A stretch of DNA of 64,000 bases. Origin: an uncultured Ruminococcus sp. Its GTDB lineage: Bacteria > Bacillota > Clostridia > Oscillospirales > Ruminococcaceae. Position 1 is the first letter of the stretch. Every line of letters starts with the position of its first letter. The stretch covers positions 1 to 64,000 of the forward strand of contig UQDR01000013.1 of assembly GCA_900539835.1 (NCBI GenBank). Direction: 5' to 3'. Below the pieces are notes generated by a model. That model was not told the origin of the DNA. It saw only the letters and a list, made by a program, of their open reading frames with translations, and searched no databases. The translations under genes and the position numbers were made by a program. Shown here piece by piece: positions 9,893 to 18,484 of this stretch.

Positions 9893-9941
9893 AATTTAAT
9901 ATCCTTATTTTCATTTTACATGCAATATAATTTTGTTTATA

Positions 9942-10634
9942 TTAAAGCTTCCACGGTCTTTTCTTACCTGTCCAGTCCTTTGCATTCCAATATTCCATAT
10001 CGGCATGATTCCAGCCTTTTTTCATCATTATTCTCACAAACGTAAAGAAAAATCTTGCTTTTAAAGACGCTTTGGGTTTAAAATTATCTTTTCTTAGTTT
10101 TTCTGAAATTTGGTCGGTAATTCTCTCTATCTTGCGTTTCTTTTTTTCAGGTACTTCGCTCCAAGAAACAGCGTTCACCGCCATTCCCACAGAATACACT
10201 TTCGGAACTCCCCAAAATGTCAGGCTGTCTTTCATATCCTTATTGGTTGATTTCATACCTGCACCTGCTGCTGTTGAAATAACCACTGCACGCTTTGAAA
10301 ACATTTTTTCTTCAGGTCTATGCACGATCCAGCGCCAGCCGTAATGATCAAGCCATGCTTTCATTGAAGCTGTACAATGATAAACATAAACGGGAGATGT
10401 AAGTATTAAAATATCAGCTTCGTCTACTGCTTCTGTAACAGGCTTCAGCTTTTCATAATGCGGACATTTCTCCTCACCTATCATAAAGCAATTTGTGCAG
10501 CCGCAGCAGAACTCATCAAAATCTTTTGGCAGAAAAAACTCGGTTACCTCTCCGTCGATTTTATCAGCAAGCATTTTACCTATATGGTATGTAGAGCCTT
10601 TATGATTCTGACCGTTTATTATGCATATTTTCAT
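9942..10634 (-). CDS. NAD(P)H-dependent FMN reductase (flavodoxin fold)
   Basis: Flavodoxin-like oxidoreductase of the NADPH-dependent FMN reductase/iron-sulfur flavoprotein type. MKICIINGQNHKGSTYHIGK is the FMN phosphate loop. C-C-G-C-x-x-C (FCCGCTNCF) and a later Cys resemble the cysteine motif of such proteins. The start at 10632-10634 has AAGGAGT 6 bases upstream. An in-frame ATG at 10706 would add 24 residues, but these are encoded by a palindromic repeat (RGDPCGRPK) and are not credible. The physiological partner is unknown. Confidence 0.87.
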   Translation of the reverse strand: MKICIINGQNHKGSTYHIGKMLADKIDGEVTEFFLPKDFDEFCCGCTNCFMIGEEKCPHYEKLKPVTEAVDEADILILTSPVYVYHCTASMKAWLDHYGWRWIVHRPEEKMFSKRAVVISTAAGAGMKSTNKDMKDSLTFWGVPKVYSVGMAVNAVSWSEVPEKKKRKIERITDQISEKLRKDNFKPKASLKARFFFTFVRIMMKKGWNHADMEYWNAKDWTGKKRPWKL

Positions 10635-10671
10635 AACGCAACTCCTTAAATAGATGCAAGAGGTCGTTTTC

Positions 10672-10697
10672 GGGCGACCGCAAGGGTCGCCCCTACA
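10672..10697. repeat. Palindromic element, copy 1 (hairpin + CCTACA)
   Basis: GGGCGACC, loop GCAAG, GGTCGCCC, then CTACA. It occupies the gap between glmM and the flavin reductase gene. The CTA at 10693-10695 is the complement of the glmM TAG stop, so the element provides the stop codon. It resembles copies near 53.8-53.9 kb. Confidence 0.7.
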
Positions 10698-12036
10698 TTT
10701 GTTCAATTAATTTTGCAATGTTATGTGCATATTCTGTAATAATACCTGTTTTTTTACCCTCCAGCATTACACGGACAAGAGGTTCTGTTCCCGATTCACG
10801 GACAAGAATTCTTCCCTCGTCGCCAAGCTTTTCTTTGTACATTTCAATGGCCTGCTGTACTTTTTCACTTTTCTCCCACATACCCTTTTTATCTGCTGTA
10901 ATCTTTACATTTACAAGTACCTGTGGGTATGTTTCCATACATGCTGCAAGCTCACTGGCTTTCTTTCCTGTTTTCTTCATAACTTCAAGCAGTTTTACAC
11001 CTGTAAGCTGACCGTCGCCTGTATTTGCTTCGTCAAGGAAGATAATATGTCCTGACTGTTCTCCGCCGAGATTATAGTCCAGCTTCTGCATTCTTTCTAA
11101 TACATATCTGTCGCCTACAGCGGTAGTTGTAGCATTTATACCGTTTTCTTTTGCAAACTTAAAGAAGCCTAAATTGCTCATTACTGTTACGACACAGGTA
11201 TTTGATTTCAGCTTGCCCTGGACTTTCATAAACTTAGAGAAGATTGCAAGAAGCTTATCGCCGTCAATCAGCTGTCCATTCTCATCAACAGCAAGACATC
11301 TGTCGGCATCTCCGTCAAACGCAAGACCCACATGACACTTTTTCTCCACTACTGTTTTCATAAGCTGTTCAATATGAGTTGAACCGCAATCCTTATTTAT
11401 ATTCGTTCCATCGGGAGTATCGCTTATCATAACACATGAAGCGCCAAGTCCTTCAAACAACTTCTTAGCTGTGCCTGAAGCAGAGCCGTTAGCACAATCA
11501 AGAGCCACTCTGATTCCTGAAAAATCGGTATCTATAGTTTTTCTCACATAACGGATATAATCCCATTCTGCATTCATTTCATAGAACACTCTTCCGATTT
11601 CACAGCCGTCTTTAAGCTCCATTTTCTCCGGAGTATCAAGGATAAGCTCTTCAATTTCCGCTTCTATTTTATCTGAAAGCTTAAAGCCTGAACCTGAAAA
11701 AAGCTTAATTCCGTTAAACTCAACAGAATTATGAGATGCAGAGATCATCACGCCTGCGTCCGCTTCATATTTCTTAACAAGCATTGCAACGGCAGGAGTA
11801 GGAAGTACACCGAGAATATGCACATTTGCACCTACAGAACAGATACCGGATACAAGAGCTGCTTCAAGAACATCTCCTGAAATTCTTGTATCCTTACCAA
11901 TAATGATTTTAGGTGTATGATTTGTTTCCTTTGCAAGCACCAAGGCTGCTGCACGACCGATATTCATAGCCATTTCGCAAGTAAGCTCTGTAATTGCAAT
12001 TCCCCTTGCACCGTCAGTTCCAAAAAGTCTTCCCAT
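10693..12036 (-). CDS. glmM: Phosphoglucosamine mutase GlmM
   Basis: Interconverts glucosamine-6-P and glucosamine-1-P on the way to UDP-GlcNAc for peptidoglycan. 447 residues, normal length. The phosphoserine lies in ISASHNSVEFNG (S101), the metal loop is DGDADR, the sugar loop GEQSGH and the phosphate loop RESGTEPLVRVM. AAGGAG precedes the ATG. A separate hexose-phosphate mutase is encoded at 18.5 kb, and the MGRLFGTDGARG start supports GlmM for this one. Confidence 0.97.
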   Translation of the reverse strand: MGRLFGTDGARGIAITELTCEMAMNIGRAAALVLAKETNHTPKIIIGKDTRISGDVLEAALVSGICSVGANVHILGVLPTPAVAMLVKKYEADAGVMISASHNSVEFNGIKLFSGSGFKLSDKIEAEIEELILDTPEKMELKDGCEIGRVFYEMNAEWDYIRYVRKTIDTDFSGIRVALDCANGSASGTAKKLFEGLGASCVMISDTPDGTNINKDCGSTHIEQLMKTVVEKKCHVGLAFDGDADRCLAVDENGQLIDGDKLLAIFSKFMKVQGKLKSNTCVVTVMSNLGFFKFAKENGINATTTAVGDRYVLERMQKLDYNLGGEQSGHIIFLDEANTGDGQLTGVKLLEVMKKTGKKASELAACMETYPQVLVNVKITADKKGMWEKSEKVQQAIEMYKEKLGDEGRILVRESGTEPLVRVMLEGKKTGIITEYAHNIAKLIEQM

Positions 12037-12125
12037 AATTTTTCTCCTTAATCAAAGTAATAATTTATATTTTCAATATCATTTCCGATTTGGTTACTTC
12101 TGAATCAGATACCTTTTGAGCCGTA

Positions 12126-13166
12126 TTATAAAGTAGTTTGACCGTCTTTCAATATACCCAAATGCTCATAGGCAAGCTGTGTTGCACAGCGTCCTCTTTG
12201 GGTTCTTGACAAGAATCCAAGCTGCATGAGATACGGTTCACAGACGTCCTCGAGGGTCACTGCTTCCTCATTCAAAGCAGAAGCCAATGTTTCAAGTCCT
12301 ACAGGACCGCCGCCGTAGCCTTTGATTATCATTGTCAGCACACGTTTATCAAGGCTGTCAAGACCCAGACTATCCACTTCCATACGGTCAAGGGCAATTT
12401 TTGCGATATCCTTTGTGATTCTTCCGTCACCCATAACTTCGGCAAAATCACGCACTCTCTTCAAAAAACGGTTTGCAATTCGGGGAGTTCCTCTTGAACG
12501 GGAGGCAAGCTCCATTGCACCGTCTTTATCACAGGGCACACCGAGAATTACTGCTGAACGCATTACAATGTCGCAAAGCTGTTCGTTTGTATACAGCTCT
12601 AATCTTTCAATCACTCCGAATCTGTCACGAAGAGGTGAAGTAAGCTGACCTGCTCTTGTAGTTGCACCAACGAGAGTAAACTTATTAAGCTCAATCCTTA
12701 TTGACCTTGCGGCAGGGCCTTTACCCATGATAATATCAAGGGCATAGTCCTCAAGTGCAGGATATAGCACCTCTTCCACCTGTCGTGAAAGTCTATGGAT
12801 TTCATCAATAAACAGCACGTCGCCGTCCTCAAGGTTAGTAAGCAATGCTGCCAGATCCCCCGGCTTTTCAATAGCCGGGCCTGATGTTGTACGGATATTC
12901 ACTCCCATTTCGTGGGCAATAATTGCAGACAACGTAGTTTTTCCAAGTCCGGGAGGACCGTAAAGCAGGATATGGTCAAGGCTGTCACCTCGATTTTTTG
13001 CCGCCTGGATATATATTGACAGATTTTCTTTAACCTTATCCTGTCCGATATACTCGGCGAGGGTTTTAGGACGCAGACTTATTTCAAAATCATCAGTTGT
13101 ATCCTGCGTCTGCTGTTTCGGCGCAACTATTCTATTTTCCACATCAAAATCGCCTTGTTCTATCAT
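12126..13166 (-). CDS. ruvB: Holliday junction branch migration ATPase RuvB
   Basis: Hexameric AAA+ motor that drives branch migration with RuvA. 346 residues. Walker A GPPGLGKT at 70-77, Walker [11 protein letters not shown], sensor/arginine finger region [18 protein letters not shown], and the C-terminal winged helix with [11 protein letters not shown]. It lies 43 bases after ruvA in the order ruvC-ruvA-ruvB. A non-coding 89-base gap without a clear promoter separates it from glmM. Confidence 0.98.
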   Translation of the reverse strand: MIEQGDFDVENRIVAPKQQTQDTTDDFEISLRPKTLAEYIGQDKVKENLSIYIQAAKNRGDSLDHILLYGPPGLGKTTLSAIIAHEMGVNIRTTSGPAIEKPGDLAALLTNLEDGDVLFIDEIHRLSRQVEEVLYPALEDYALDIIMGKGPAARSIRIELNKFTLVGATTRAGQLTSPLRDRFGVIERLELYTNEQLCDIVMRSAVILGVPCDKDGAMELASRSRGTPRIANRFLKRVRDFAEVMGDGRITKDIAKIALDRMEVDSLGLDSLDKRVLTMIIKGYGGGPVGLETLASALNEEAVTLEDVCEPYLMQLGFLSRTQRGRCATQLAYEHLGILKDGQTTL

Positions 13167-13209
13167 TTAATTTCTCCTCTATTTTCAAAAAGGTTGATTT
13201 TTCTGACCT

Positions 13210-13803
13210 TTAAAACTTTGCAAGTCCTATCAGCGCTTTCTTTATAAGCTCCTCGACAGGCAATTCAGGATCAAGCTTTGCAATTACTCCTGCGGCTTCT
13301 GCTGAAGAATATCCAAGCACCTCTAAGGCTGTAATAGCTTCTCCGATATTTCCGCTCATTGACGGAACTGAAGCCGCTGTTTGTCCTCGAACGGAAATTG
13401 TTTCACCGGCGACCTTATCTCTTAATTCAAGGCATATTCTTTCGGCGGTTTTTTTGCCTATTCCTTTGACCTGAGTAAAGGCTTTTGAATCAGTTGTTGC
13501 AACTGCTAAAGCAAACTGCTGCGGGTTCATTGCAGAAAGTATCGCAAGTCCCGCTTTTGGACCTACTCCCGAAACGGATATGAGCAGCTTGAAAGCTCTC
13601 AGCTCCTCACCGTCGGCAAAGCCGAAAAGCTCAACAGCATCCTCTCTGACGCTCATATATGTAAGCAGGGTTACATTTGTTTCACCTGCAATTTTCTGCA
13701 AAGTAGCTAATGTTGTTTTACAGGCATACCCCACACCGCCGCATTCAACGACTGCGAGGTCACCCTCGGTATGAATCAATTTTCCCGATACGGAATATAT
13801 CAT
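13210..13803 (-). CDS. ruvA: Holliday junction branch migration protein RuvA
   Basis: DNA-binding partner of RuvB. 197 residues: an N-terminal OB-fold (MIYSVSGKLIHTEGDLAVVE), paired helix-hairpin-helix motifs (VSGVGPKAGLAIL; VKGIGKKTAERICLEL) and a C-terminal RuvB-binding domain after a Ser/Gly-rich linker. The start at 13801-13803 matches the normal RuvA N-terminus. Upstream in-frame codons belong to the ruvC-ruvA gap. The ribosome site is displaced by a hairpin (see 13804-13840). Confidence 0.96.
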   Translation of the reverse strand: MIYSVSGKLIHTEGDLAVVECGGVGYACKTTLATLQKIAGETNVTLLTYMSVREDAVELFGFADGEELRAFKLLISVSGVGPKAGLAILSAMNPQQFALAVATTDSKAFTQVKGIGKKTAERICLELRDKVAGETISVRGQTAASVPSMSGNIGEAITALEVLGYSSAEAAGVIAKLDPELPVEELIKKALIGLAKF

Positions 13804-13840
13804 AAAAACCATATTCCCACCAGGGAATATGCACTCCTTT
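13804..13840 (-). promoter_or_regulatory. ruvA ribosome site separated from ATG by a perfect hairpin
   Basis: On the minus strand AAAGGAG (13834-13840) is followed by TG, then CATATTCCC-TGGT-GGGAATATG (13810-13831), then GTTTTT and the ruvA ATG. The linear distance from GGAG to ATG is about 30 bases, too long for initiation. If the 9-bp stem folds, only 8 unpaired bases remain between them, near optimal. A second ATG (MVFMIY...) ends the right arm and would be sequestered in the stem. Confidence 0.7.
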
Positions 13841-13852
13841 CTGACATAAAAA

Positions 13853-14368
13853 TCAAATCCTGTCCCCAAGATTTTCAGTAAGCTTTCTTGCGGTAATTGA
13901 ATATCCATGGGTTATAGCGATTGCGACGGCATCAGCTGTATCGTCAGGCTTAGGAACTTCTTTAAGCCTTAAAATACTTTTTGTCATTTCCTGCACCTGC
14001 TTCTTCTCGGCTCTTCCATAACCGACGATAGAGCTTTTGACCTGCAAAGGCGTATACTCATAAATCGGTATTCCACGCTGGATTGCAGGAAGCAAAGTAA
14101 CACCTCTTGCTTGTGCGACATCAATTCCTGTTTTCTGATTAGTATTGAAAAAAAGCTTTTCAATTCCCAGTTCATCAGGTTTATACAAATCAAGGATTTG
14201 GCACATATCGTTATATATAACCTCAAGTCTTTTAGTAAAGGTCATATCTGCACCAGTAGTTATTGCACCGAAACCCACAACTTCAAAACGGTTAGCTAAA
14301 TAATCGAGAACACCATATCCTACGATCGCATACCCCGGGTCAATTCCCAATATTCTCAACAATGCCAC
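13853..14368 (-). CDS. ruvC: Holliday junction resolvase RuvC
   Basis: Endonuclease that resolves Holliday junctions. The acidic catalytic residues are seen in LGIDPG, ELGIEKLFF and KPDDTADAVAIA. About 171 residues. No ATG fits the start. The frame opens at GTG (14366-14368), but AAAGGG lies only two bases before it. TTG at codon 3 (8-base spacing) or codon 4 (giving MRILGIDPG, the family norm) may be the true start. It is the first gene of ruvCAB. Confidence 0.95.
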   Translation of the reverse strand: MALLRILGIDPGYAIVGYGVLDYLANRFEVVGFGAITTGADMTFTKRLEVIYNDMCQILDLYKPDELGIEKLFFNTNQKTGIDVAQARGVTLLPAIQRGIPIYEYTPLQVKSSIVGYGRAEKKQVQEMTKSILRLKEVPKPDDTADAVAIAITHGYSITARKLTENLGDRI

Positions 14369-14409
14369 CGCCCTTTACTCTATTATCAAATAAAAATCAA
14401 TACATAATT

Positions 14410-14438
14410 ATTATATCACACTTATTTATAAAAGGCAA
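14410..14438 (-). promoter_or_regulatory. Promoter of ruvCAB
   Basis: TTGCCT (14433-14438), 17-base spacer, TATAAT (14410-14415) with an extended -10 (TGA before TATAAT), about 40 bases upstream of ruvC. It is divergent from the 14496-14524 promoter. Confidence 0.65.
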
Positions 14439-14495
14439 CAATTTGACATCATTTTAGCCGCATCTTATTTTAACCCTGCAAATATATATTTAATA

Positions 14496-14524
14496 TTGAC
14501 TTTAAGTAACTATTTTGATATACT
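14496..14524 (+). promoter_or_regulatory. Promoter of the P-loop kinase gene
   Basis: TTGACT (14496-14501), 17-base spacer, TATACT (14519-14524). Transcription would begin near 14531, about 55 bases before the start codon. Confidence 0.65.
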
Positions 14525-14586
14525 GTTAATCTGCGTTGCTAACCAATGCCGATTTGACCCGTTCGGCAAAGATGAAAGGACATTTT

Positions 14587-15120
14587 ATGAAAACACGACT
14601 TATGGTGATAGGCTGTTCCTGTGCGGGGAAATCGACCTTTTCCCTGCGACTGGCAAAAATCACAGGCTTGCCCTTGACACATCTTGACAGACTTTACTGG
14701 AAAAGCGGCTGGATTGAAGAGGACAAGCAGATATTTAAAGCAAAGCAAAAAAATATTGTAATGCAGGAATCATGGATAATTGACGGAAATTTCAGAAGTA
14801 CAATGGAAATGCGGCTTGAACATGCGCAAATAGTTTACCGTTTCAAAATAGGCACTATTGCCTGCTTACAGGGATATGCCAAAAGACTTATTCAATCTAA
14901 GTTAAAAGTTAAACGCACGGATATTACCGAAGGCTGTGAACAAAGGTTTGACTGGGATTTTCTAAAATTCATAGCAGGATTCTCACGAAAACAAGAAAAG
15001 CAAACTGATCAAGCACTAAAAAAATATCCTAATGTTAAGGTAATTACATTTCACTCAAGAAAACAGGCAGATTTATATCTTGACAGACTGGAGGATTATT
15101 TTAAAATAAAATCACTATAA
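14587..15120 (+). CDS. P-loop kinase, adenylate-kinase/FlaR-like
   Basis: 177-residue P-loop protein of the group annotated as 'topology modulation protein FlaR' or adenylate kinase-like. Walker A is GCSCAGKST near the N-terminus, with LDRLYWKSGWIEEDK and WIIDGNF blocks typical of this group. The substrate is unknown, and no DNA-topology role has been shown for such proteins in general. The ATG at 14587 has AAAGGA 7 bases upstream; earlier in-frame ATGs lack one. It is a monocistronic plus-strand gene between ruvC and spoIVA, with its own promoter and a terminator. Confidence 0.85.
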   Translation: MKTRLMVIGCSCAGKSTFSLRLAKITGLPLTHLDRLYWKSGWIEEDKQIFKAKQKNIVMQESWIIDGNFRSTMEMRLEHAQIVYRFKIGTIACLQGYAKRLIQSKLKVKRTDITEGCEQRFDWDFLKFIAGFSRKQEKQTDQALKKYPNVKVITFHSRKQADLYLDRLEDYFKIKSL

Positions 15121-15173
15121 TAATTTTGGCTCGCTGAATTTTAATATTATTATAAAAAAATTATACAAAAACA

Positions 15174-15222
15174 AAGGCAATACCGATTAACTCATATGAG
15201 TTTTCGATATTGCCTTTTCTTT
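15174..15222. terminator. Bidirectional terminator between kinase gene and spoIVA
   Basis: A ~21-bp imperfect stem (AAGGCAATA...ACTCAT / ATGAGT...ATTGCCTT) has TTTTCTTTTT after it on the plus strand and TTTGTTTTTG on the minus strand, between two converging genes. Confidence 0.8.
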
Positions 15223-16698
15223 TTACAGTATGAAACAGATTAGTCCTGAACAGCCCTCATTTATCATACGCTCAATAGTTTCTCTTAATCTCATTCTTGC
15301 GTCATCGGGCAGTTTTGCAAGCTTTGCATGAAGTCCCTCGTTAACAAGCTCATGCAATGATTTTCCGAAAATATTTGACTCCCAGATTTTCTGCGGGGAT
15401 TCCTCAAAGTCGTTGAGCATATAAAGCACAAGCTCTTCCGACTGTTTTTCAGATCCGACTATTGGTGCGACCTCTGTATTTATAGTTGCTTTCATCATAT
15501 GTATTGACGGAGCTGTAGCTTTTAATCTTATGCCGTATTTTCCGCCCTGTTTTATGATTTCAGGCTCATCAAGAGTCAGCTCATCCATTGACGGCATTAC
15601 AATGCCATAACCCTTTTCTTCCACCTCGCTAAGGGCTTTTGCAAACTTGGAATACTTCTGCTTGATTTTCACAAGCTGAAGTATTTGTGCCATCAGATCG
15701 CTGTCGCCTTCAATATTTAATCCTGTGGCTTCGCCTAAAATTTTATAAAACAATGATGGATTGATATCTGCACAGATAACCGCTGAACCGCTGCCTAAAT
15801 CGATGCTTTTAACAGAGCTTTTTACAATATGCTCACAGTTCTCGATATCCTTGGCACAATTCTTTATTTCTCTTAGATTTTTAAGACTTGCGGCTGCATT
15901 TTTAATATGAGTAAATATTCCTTCTTTCAGCCAATGACCTTTTTCAAGACTGTTGATCCATGAAGGCATTTCAATATTGATTTCCTTAATAGGAAAAGCA
16001 TATAGAACCTGAGTAAGAATATTCTTGATATCATTTTCAGACAAGTCAAGACAATTAACCGGAATAACTGTGGTATCATATTTTTCACTTAACTCACGGC
16101 ATAGCTCCATAACTGACTCAGACCGTGGATCAACGCAGTTCATAAGCACGACAAAAGGCTTATTAATTTGCTTTAGCTCGTTAATTACACGTTCTTCGCA
16201 TTCTTCATATTCATCTCTTGGGAGGTCGGTAATTGAACCATCGGTAGTTACCACAAGACCGATTGTGGAATGCTCAGTGATAACCTTTTGAGTTCCCACT
16301 TCCGCCGCCATATTGAATGGCACTTCTGCTTCAAACCACGGAGTCACCACCATTCGGGGCATTTCATTCTCAAAATAACCAATTGCACTTGGAATTATAT
16401 ATCCCACACAGTCAATCATTCTGACATTAAATTTAGCACCGTCCTCAAGGGCAACCTGAACGGCTTCCTCTGGGATAAACTTTGGCTCAGTGGTCATGAT
16501 GGTTTTTCCTGCGGCTGACTGAGGAAGCTCATCAACTGCACGTTCTCTTCTGAAATCGCTTTCTATATTGGGAATAACGAACTTCTCCATAAATTGCTTT
16601 ATAAAAGTTGATTTACCTGTTCTCACAGGTCCAACGACGCCGATATAAATATCCCCTTCGGTTCGTGTGGCAATATCGTTATAAATATCATTCTGCAT
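15223..16698 (-). CDS. spoIVA: Stage IV sporulation protein A, spore coat ATPase
   Basis: ATPase that polymerises on the forespore surface to form the coat basement layer. 491 residues, essentially the length of the B. subtilis protein. Walker A GPVRTGKST at 23-31, ELPQSAAGKTIMTTEPKF block, and the C-terminal INEGCSGLICFIL tail where SpoIVA normally ends in a Gly/Ile-rich membrane-contact peptide; this one has two cysteines. The ATG at 16696-16698 was chosen to match family N-termini; an upstream GTG lies inside the AAAGGA ribosome site. It follows the SPOCS-LysM gene by 37 bases. Confidence 0.97.
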   Translation of the reverse strand: MQNDIYNDIATRTEGDIYIGVVGPVRTGKSTFIKQFMEKFVIPNIESDFRRERAVDELPQSAAGKTIMTTEPKFIPEEAVQVALEDGAKFNVRMIDCVGYIIPSAIGYFENEMPRMVVTPWFEAEVPFNMAAEVGTQKVITEHSTIGLVVTTDGSITDLPRDEYEECEERVINELKQINKPFVVLMNCVDPRSESVMELCRELSEKYDTTVIPVNCLDLSENDIKNILTQVLYAFPIKEINIEMPSWINSLEKGHWLKEGIFTHIKNAAASLKNLREIKNCAKDIENCEHIVKSSVKSIDLGSGSAVICADINPSLFYKILGEATGLNIEGDSDLMAQILQLVKIKQKYSKFAKALSEVEEKGYGIVMPSMDELTLDEPEIIKQGGKYGIRLKATAPSIHMMKATINTEVAPIVGSEKQSEELVLYMLNDFEESPQKIWESNIFGKSLHELVNEGLHAKLAKLPDDARMRLRETIERMINEGCSGLICFIL

Positions 16699-16735
16699 AA
16701 TCGTAACCATTCCTTTCACATAATCTGCGGAGCTT

Positions 16736-18298
16736 TTAATTTGTCAAAGGTATGAGAAGCATTCCGCAATCGGACAGCTTATCGTCTGTCAAATCATTTT
16801 CCTCAAGAATTGCAGTCACTGAAGTAGAATATTTTTTTGCAATCTCCCAAATATCCTCATGGCCACTGCAATAGCACAGTTTAAGTGCATAGCCGTTCTG
16901 TTTTTCCTTTGGTTTATCGGTCATGGCTTTCAAATCGCACAGCATAGTTTTAGCGCATGCTTCATATAAATAACCGCCGATTTCAATTTCTGCTTTAACC
17001 TCTGCTGTATGTCCGTCAAGAAGATGATATGAACAGCTTTTAACCCTAACTTTTGGTTCGATATAACTATTGTTTCCGTTACAGTTTTCTGAAACCTCAA
17101 TATCATGGTCAAAGGCTGCCTCCGCTTCAAGATAGATCGGACAATTACTTTCATTTTTACCGATAAGGGAGAAATTCACGCTGCCTGAGGCAATAAATTT
17201 TCCTCCTGTTTCATCAAATCTTACAGATAGATTATCCGCCTCACACCATGCGTCATATATACACTTAATACACTCATCCTCATATGTTACCTGAGCTGAA
17301 AGGGCATGGGTTTCATTTATTGCCATAGGCTTGCTGTCCAGTCGGCAGCCGCTATTTTCCATTTCGCACTCATAGCATGTTGAATATGCGTCGGTAACTG
17401 CTTCGCAGGTTTCATACTTTAGGGCTGTGCAATTTACGATAAGCACCAGCTCACATTCAAGTGAAGAAGCATTTTCACCTTTAGGCATTATCTCACAGCT
17501 TCCCGGAGTAATATCTACAAACGCCTCGAAGCTTTCGTCAATGCCCTCAATGTCAATAATCTGGCTGAAAGGAATGGTAAATTTCATAGGTTCGGCTGAA
17601 TCTTCAGTACCGTCTTTTGTACAGGTATAAAGCATTGATATTTCAGCGTCGCCTTTAGTCACAAGCTTTCCTGCTATAATTTTCTGCTCATGGGGGAATA
17701 CTGTGCAATCAGAACGAATAACGGCTCCCACTGCCGGCTTTGAACCCCCAAGCTCAAGCTCTTCAATAACTGTCACACGCTTTGAAGCCACAAGTCTTTT
17801 TGCGGGATATGTAACGAGAGTTTTTTTGAGTTGAATGTTTCCTCCGAAAGCATCCACAACGACAGGCTGTTTTTTCTCACCTGTAACCTTAACTCTGGAG
17901 GTAACAGCTCCTCTTACATCAAGCCTTCTCTGATTTACCACTCTGCAATTAACGTAATCTGTCCGAGGGGTAATCGAAATCATAGGATTGCTGCACTCAC
18001 CGCTTATATCCACTGATTTTGAATAATTAACCTTTTGTTCAAGGCAATTGATTTTAGAACTGCCCTCACTCTGATAGAGCACTCTTATAAGTACTGACAA
18101 TTCAAATGTAAGCTTTTCGCCGTTGATGCTTTGTGAAGTAACTTTAGGTGTAATTCGGCATTTTAATATTCTGAAAATATCCGGGCAATAGTCCGGCAGC
18201 ACAAAATCTCTTTCCACCGACTGCTCGCAGCTTGAATCGAGAATAACCGTGCCGGCAGTAAATATTTCTCGATTTACTTTAAAATCCATAGTATCCAT
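16736..18298 (-). CDS. sipL: SPOCS (DUF3794) and LysM protein, SipL-like coat morphogen
   Basis: 520 residues: N-terminal and central SPOCS/DUF3794 regions (VERDFVLPDYCPDIFRILKC; RRLDVRGAVTSRVKV) and a C-terminal LysM domain (about 470-520, SGHEDIWEIAKKYSTSVTAI). This is the layout of C. difficile SipL, which binds SpoIVA through its LysM domain; B. subtilis SpoVID is the functional counterpart. The immediate downstream gene is spoIVA, supporting the assignment. AGGAGGATT precedes the ATG. The 135 bases upstream hold an imperfect AAGGCAAC/GTTGCCTT stem; no sigma-E-type promoter could be assigned with confidence. Confidence 0.85.
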   Translation of the reverse strand: MDTMDFKVNREIFTAGTVILDSSCEQSVERDFVLPDYCPDIFRILKCRITPKVTSQSINGEKLTFELSVLIRVLYQSEGSSKINCLEQKVNYSKSVDISGECSNPMISITPRTDYVNCRVVNQRRLDVRGAVTSRVKVTGEKKQPVVVDAFGGNIQLKKTLVTYPAKRLVASKRVTVIEELELGGSKPAVGAVIRSDCTVFPHEQKIIAGKLVTKGDAEISMLYTCTKDGTEDSAEPMKFTIPFSQIIDIEGIDESFEAFVDITPGSCEIMPKGENASSLECELVLIVNCTALKYETCEAVTDAYSTCYECEMENSGCRLDSKPMAINETHALSAQVTYEDECIKCIYDAWCEADNLSVRFDETGGKFIASGSVNFSLIGKNESNCPIYLEAEAAFDHDIEVSENCNGNNSYIEPKVRVKSCSYHLLDGHTAEVKAEIEIGGYLYEACAKTMLCDLKAMTDKPKEKQNGYALKLCYCSGHEDIWEIAKKYSTSVTAILEENDLTDDKLSDCGMLLIPLTN

Positions 18299-18433
18299 AA
18301 ACTAATCCTCCTGAAAAATGTCGTTAAGGCAACGCTGTATTTTGCAAAGTCGGCAGCCGTGGTTTTTTACGGTGTTGCCTTTACTTGCTAAGACAGTATA
18401 TTCGCCACATGTCTTAAATATGCTCGCTTGGGC

Positions 18434-18466
18434 ATAAAAAAAGCTCCCGCTTTTTAACGGGAGCTT
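18434..18466 (-). terminator. Terminator of the phosphoglucomutase gene
   Basis: AAGCTCCCG / CGGGAGCTT stem (18441-18466) followed on the minus strand by TTTTTTTATG, just past the mutase stop codon. Confidence 0.85.
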
Positions 18467-18484
18467 AGGTTTATTGAATTTTAA

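Noticed and set aside
10635..10706. N-terminal extension of the flavin reductase
   Set aside because: Encoded by the palindromic repeat; AAGGAGT lies after it, directly before MKICIING.
18299..18433. Possible sigma-E promoter upstream of sipL
   Set aside because: ATATT and TATACTGT-like boxes are present, but spacing and match are too poor to call.
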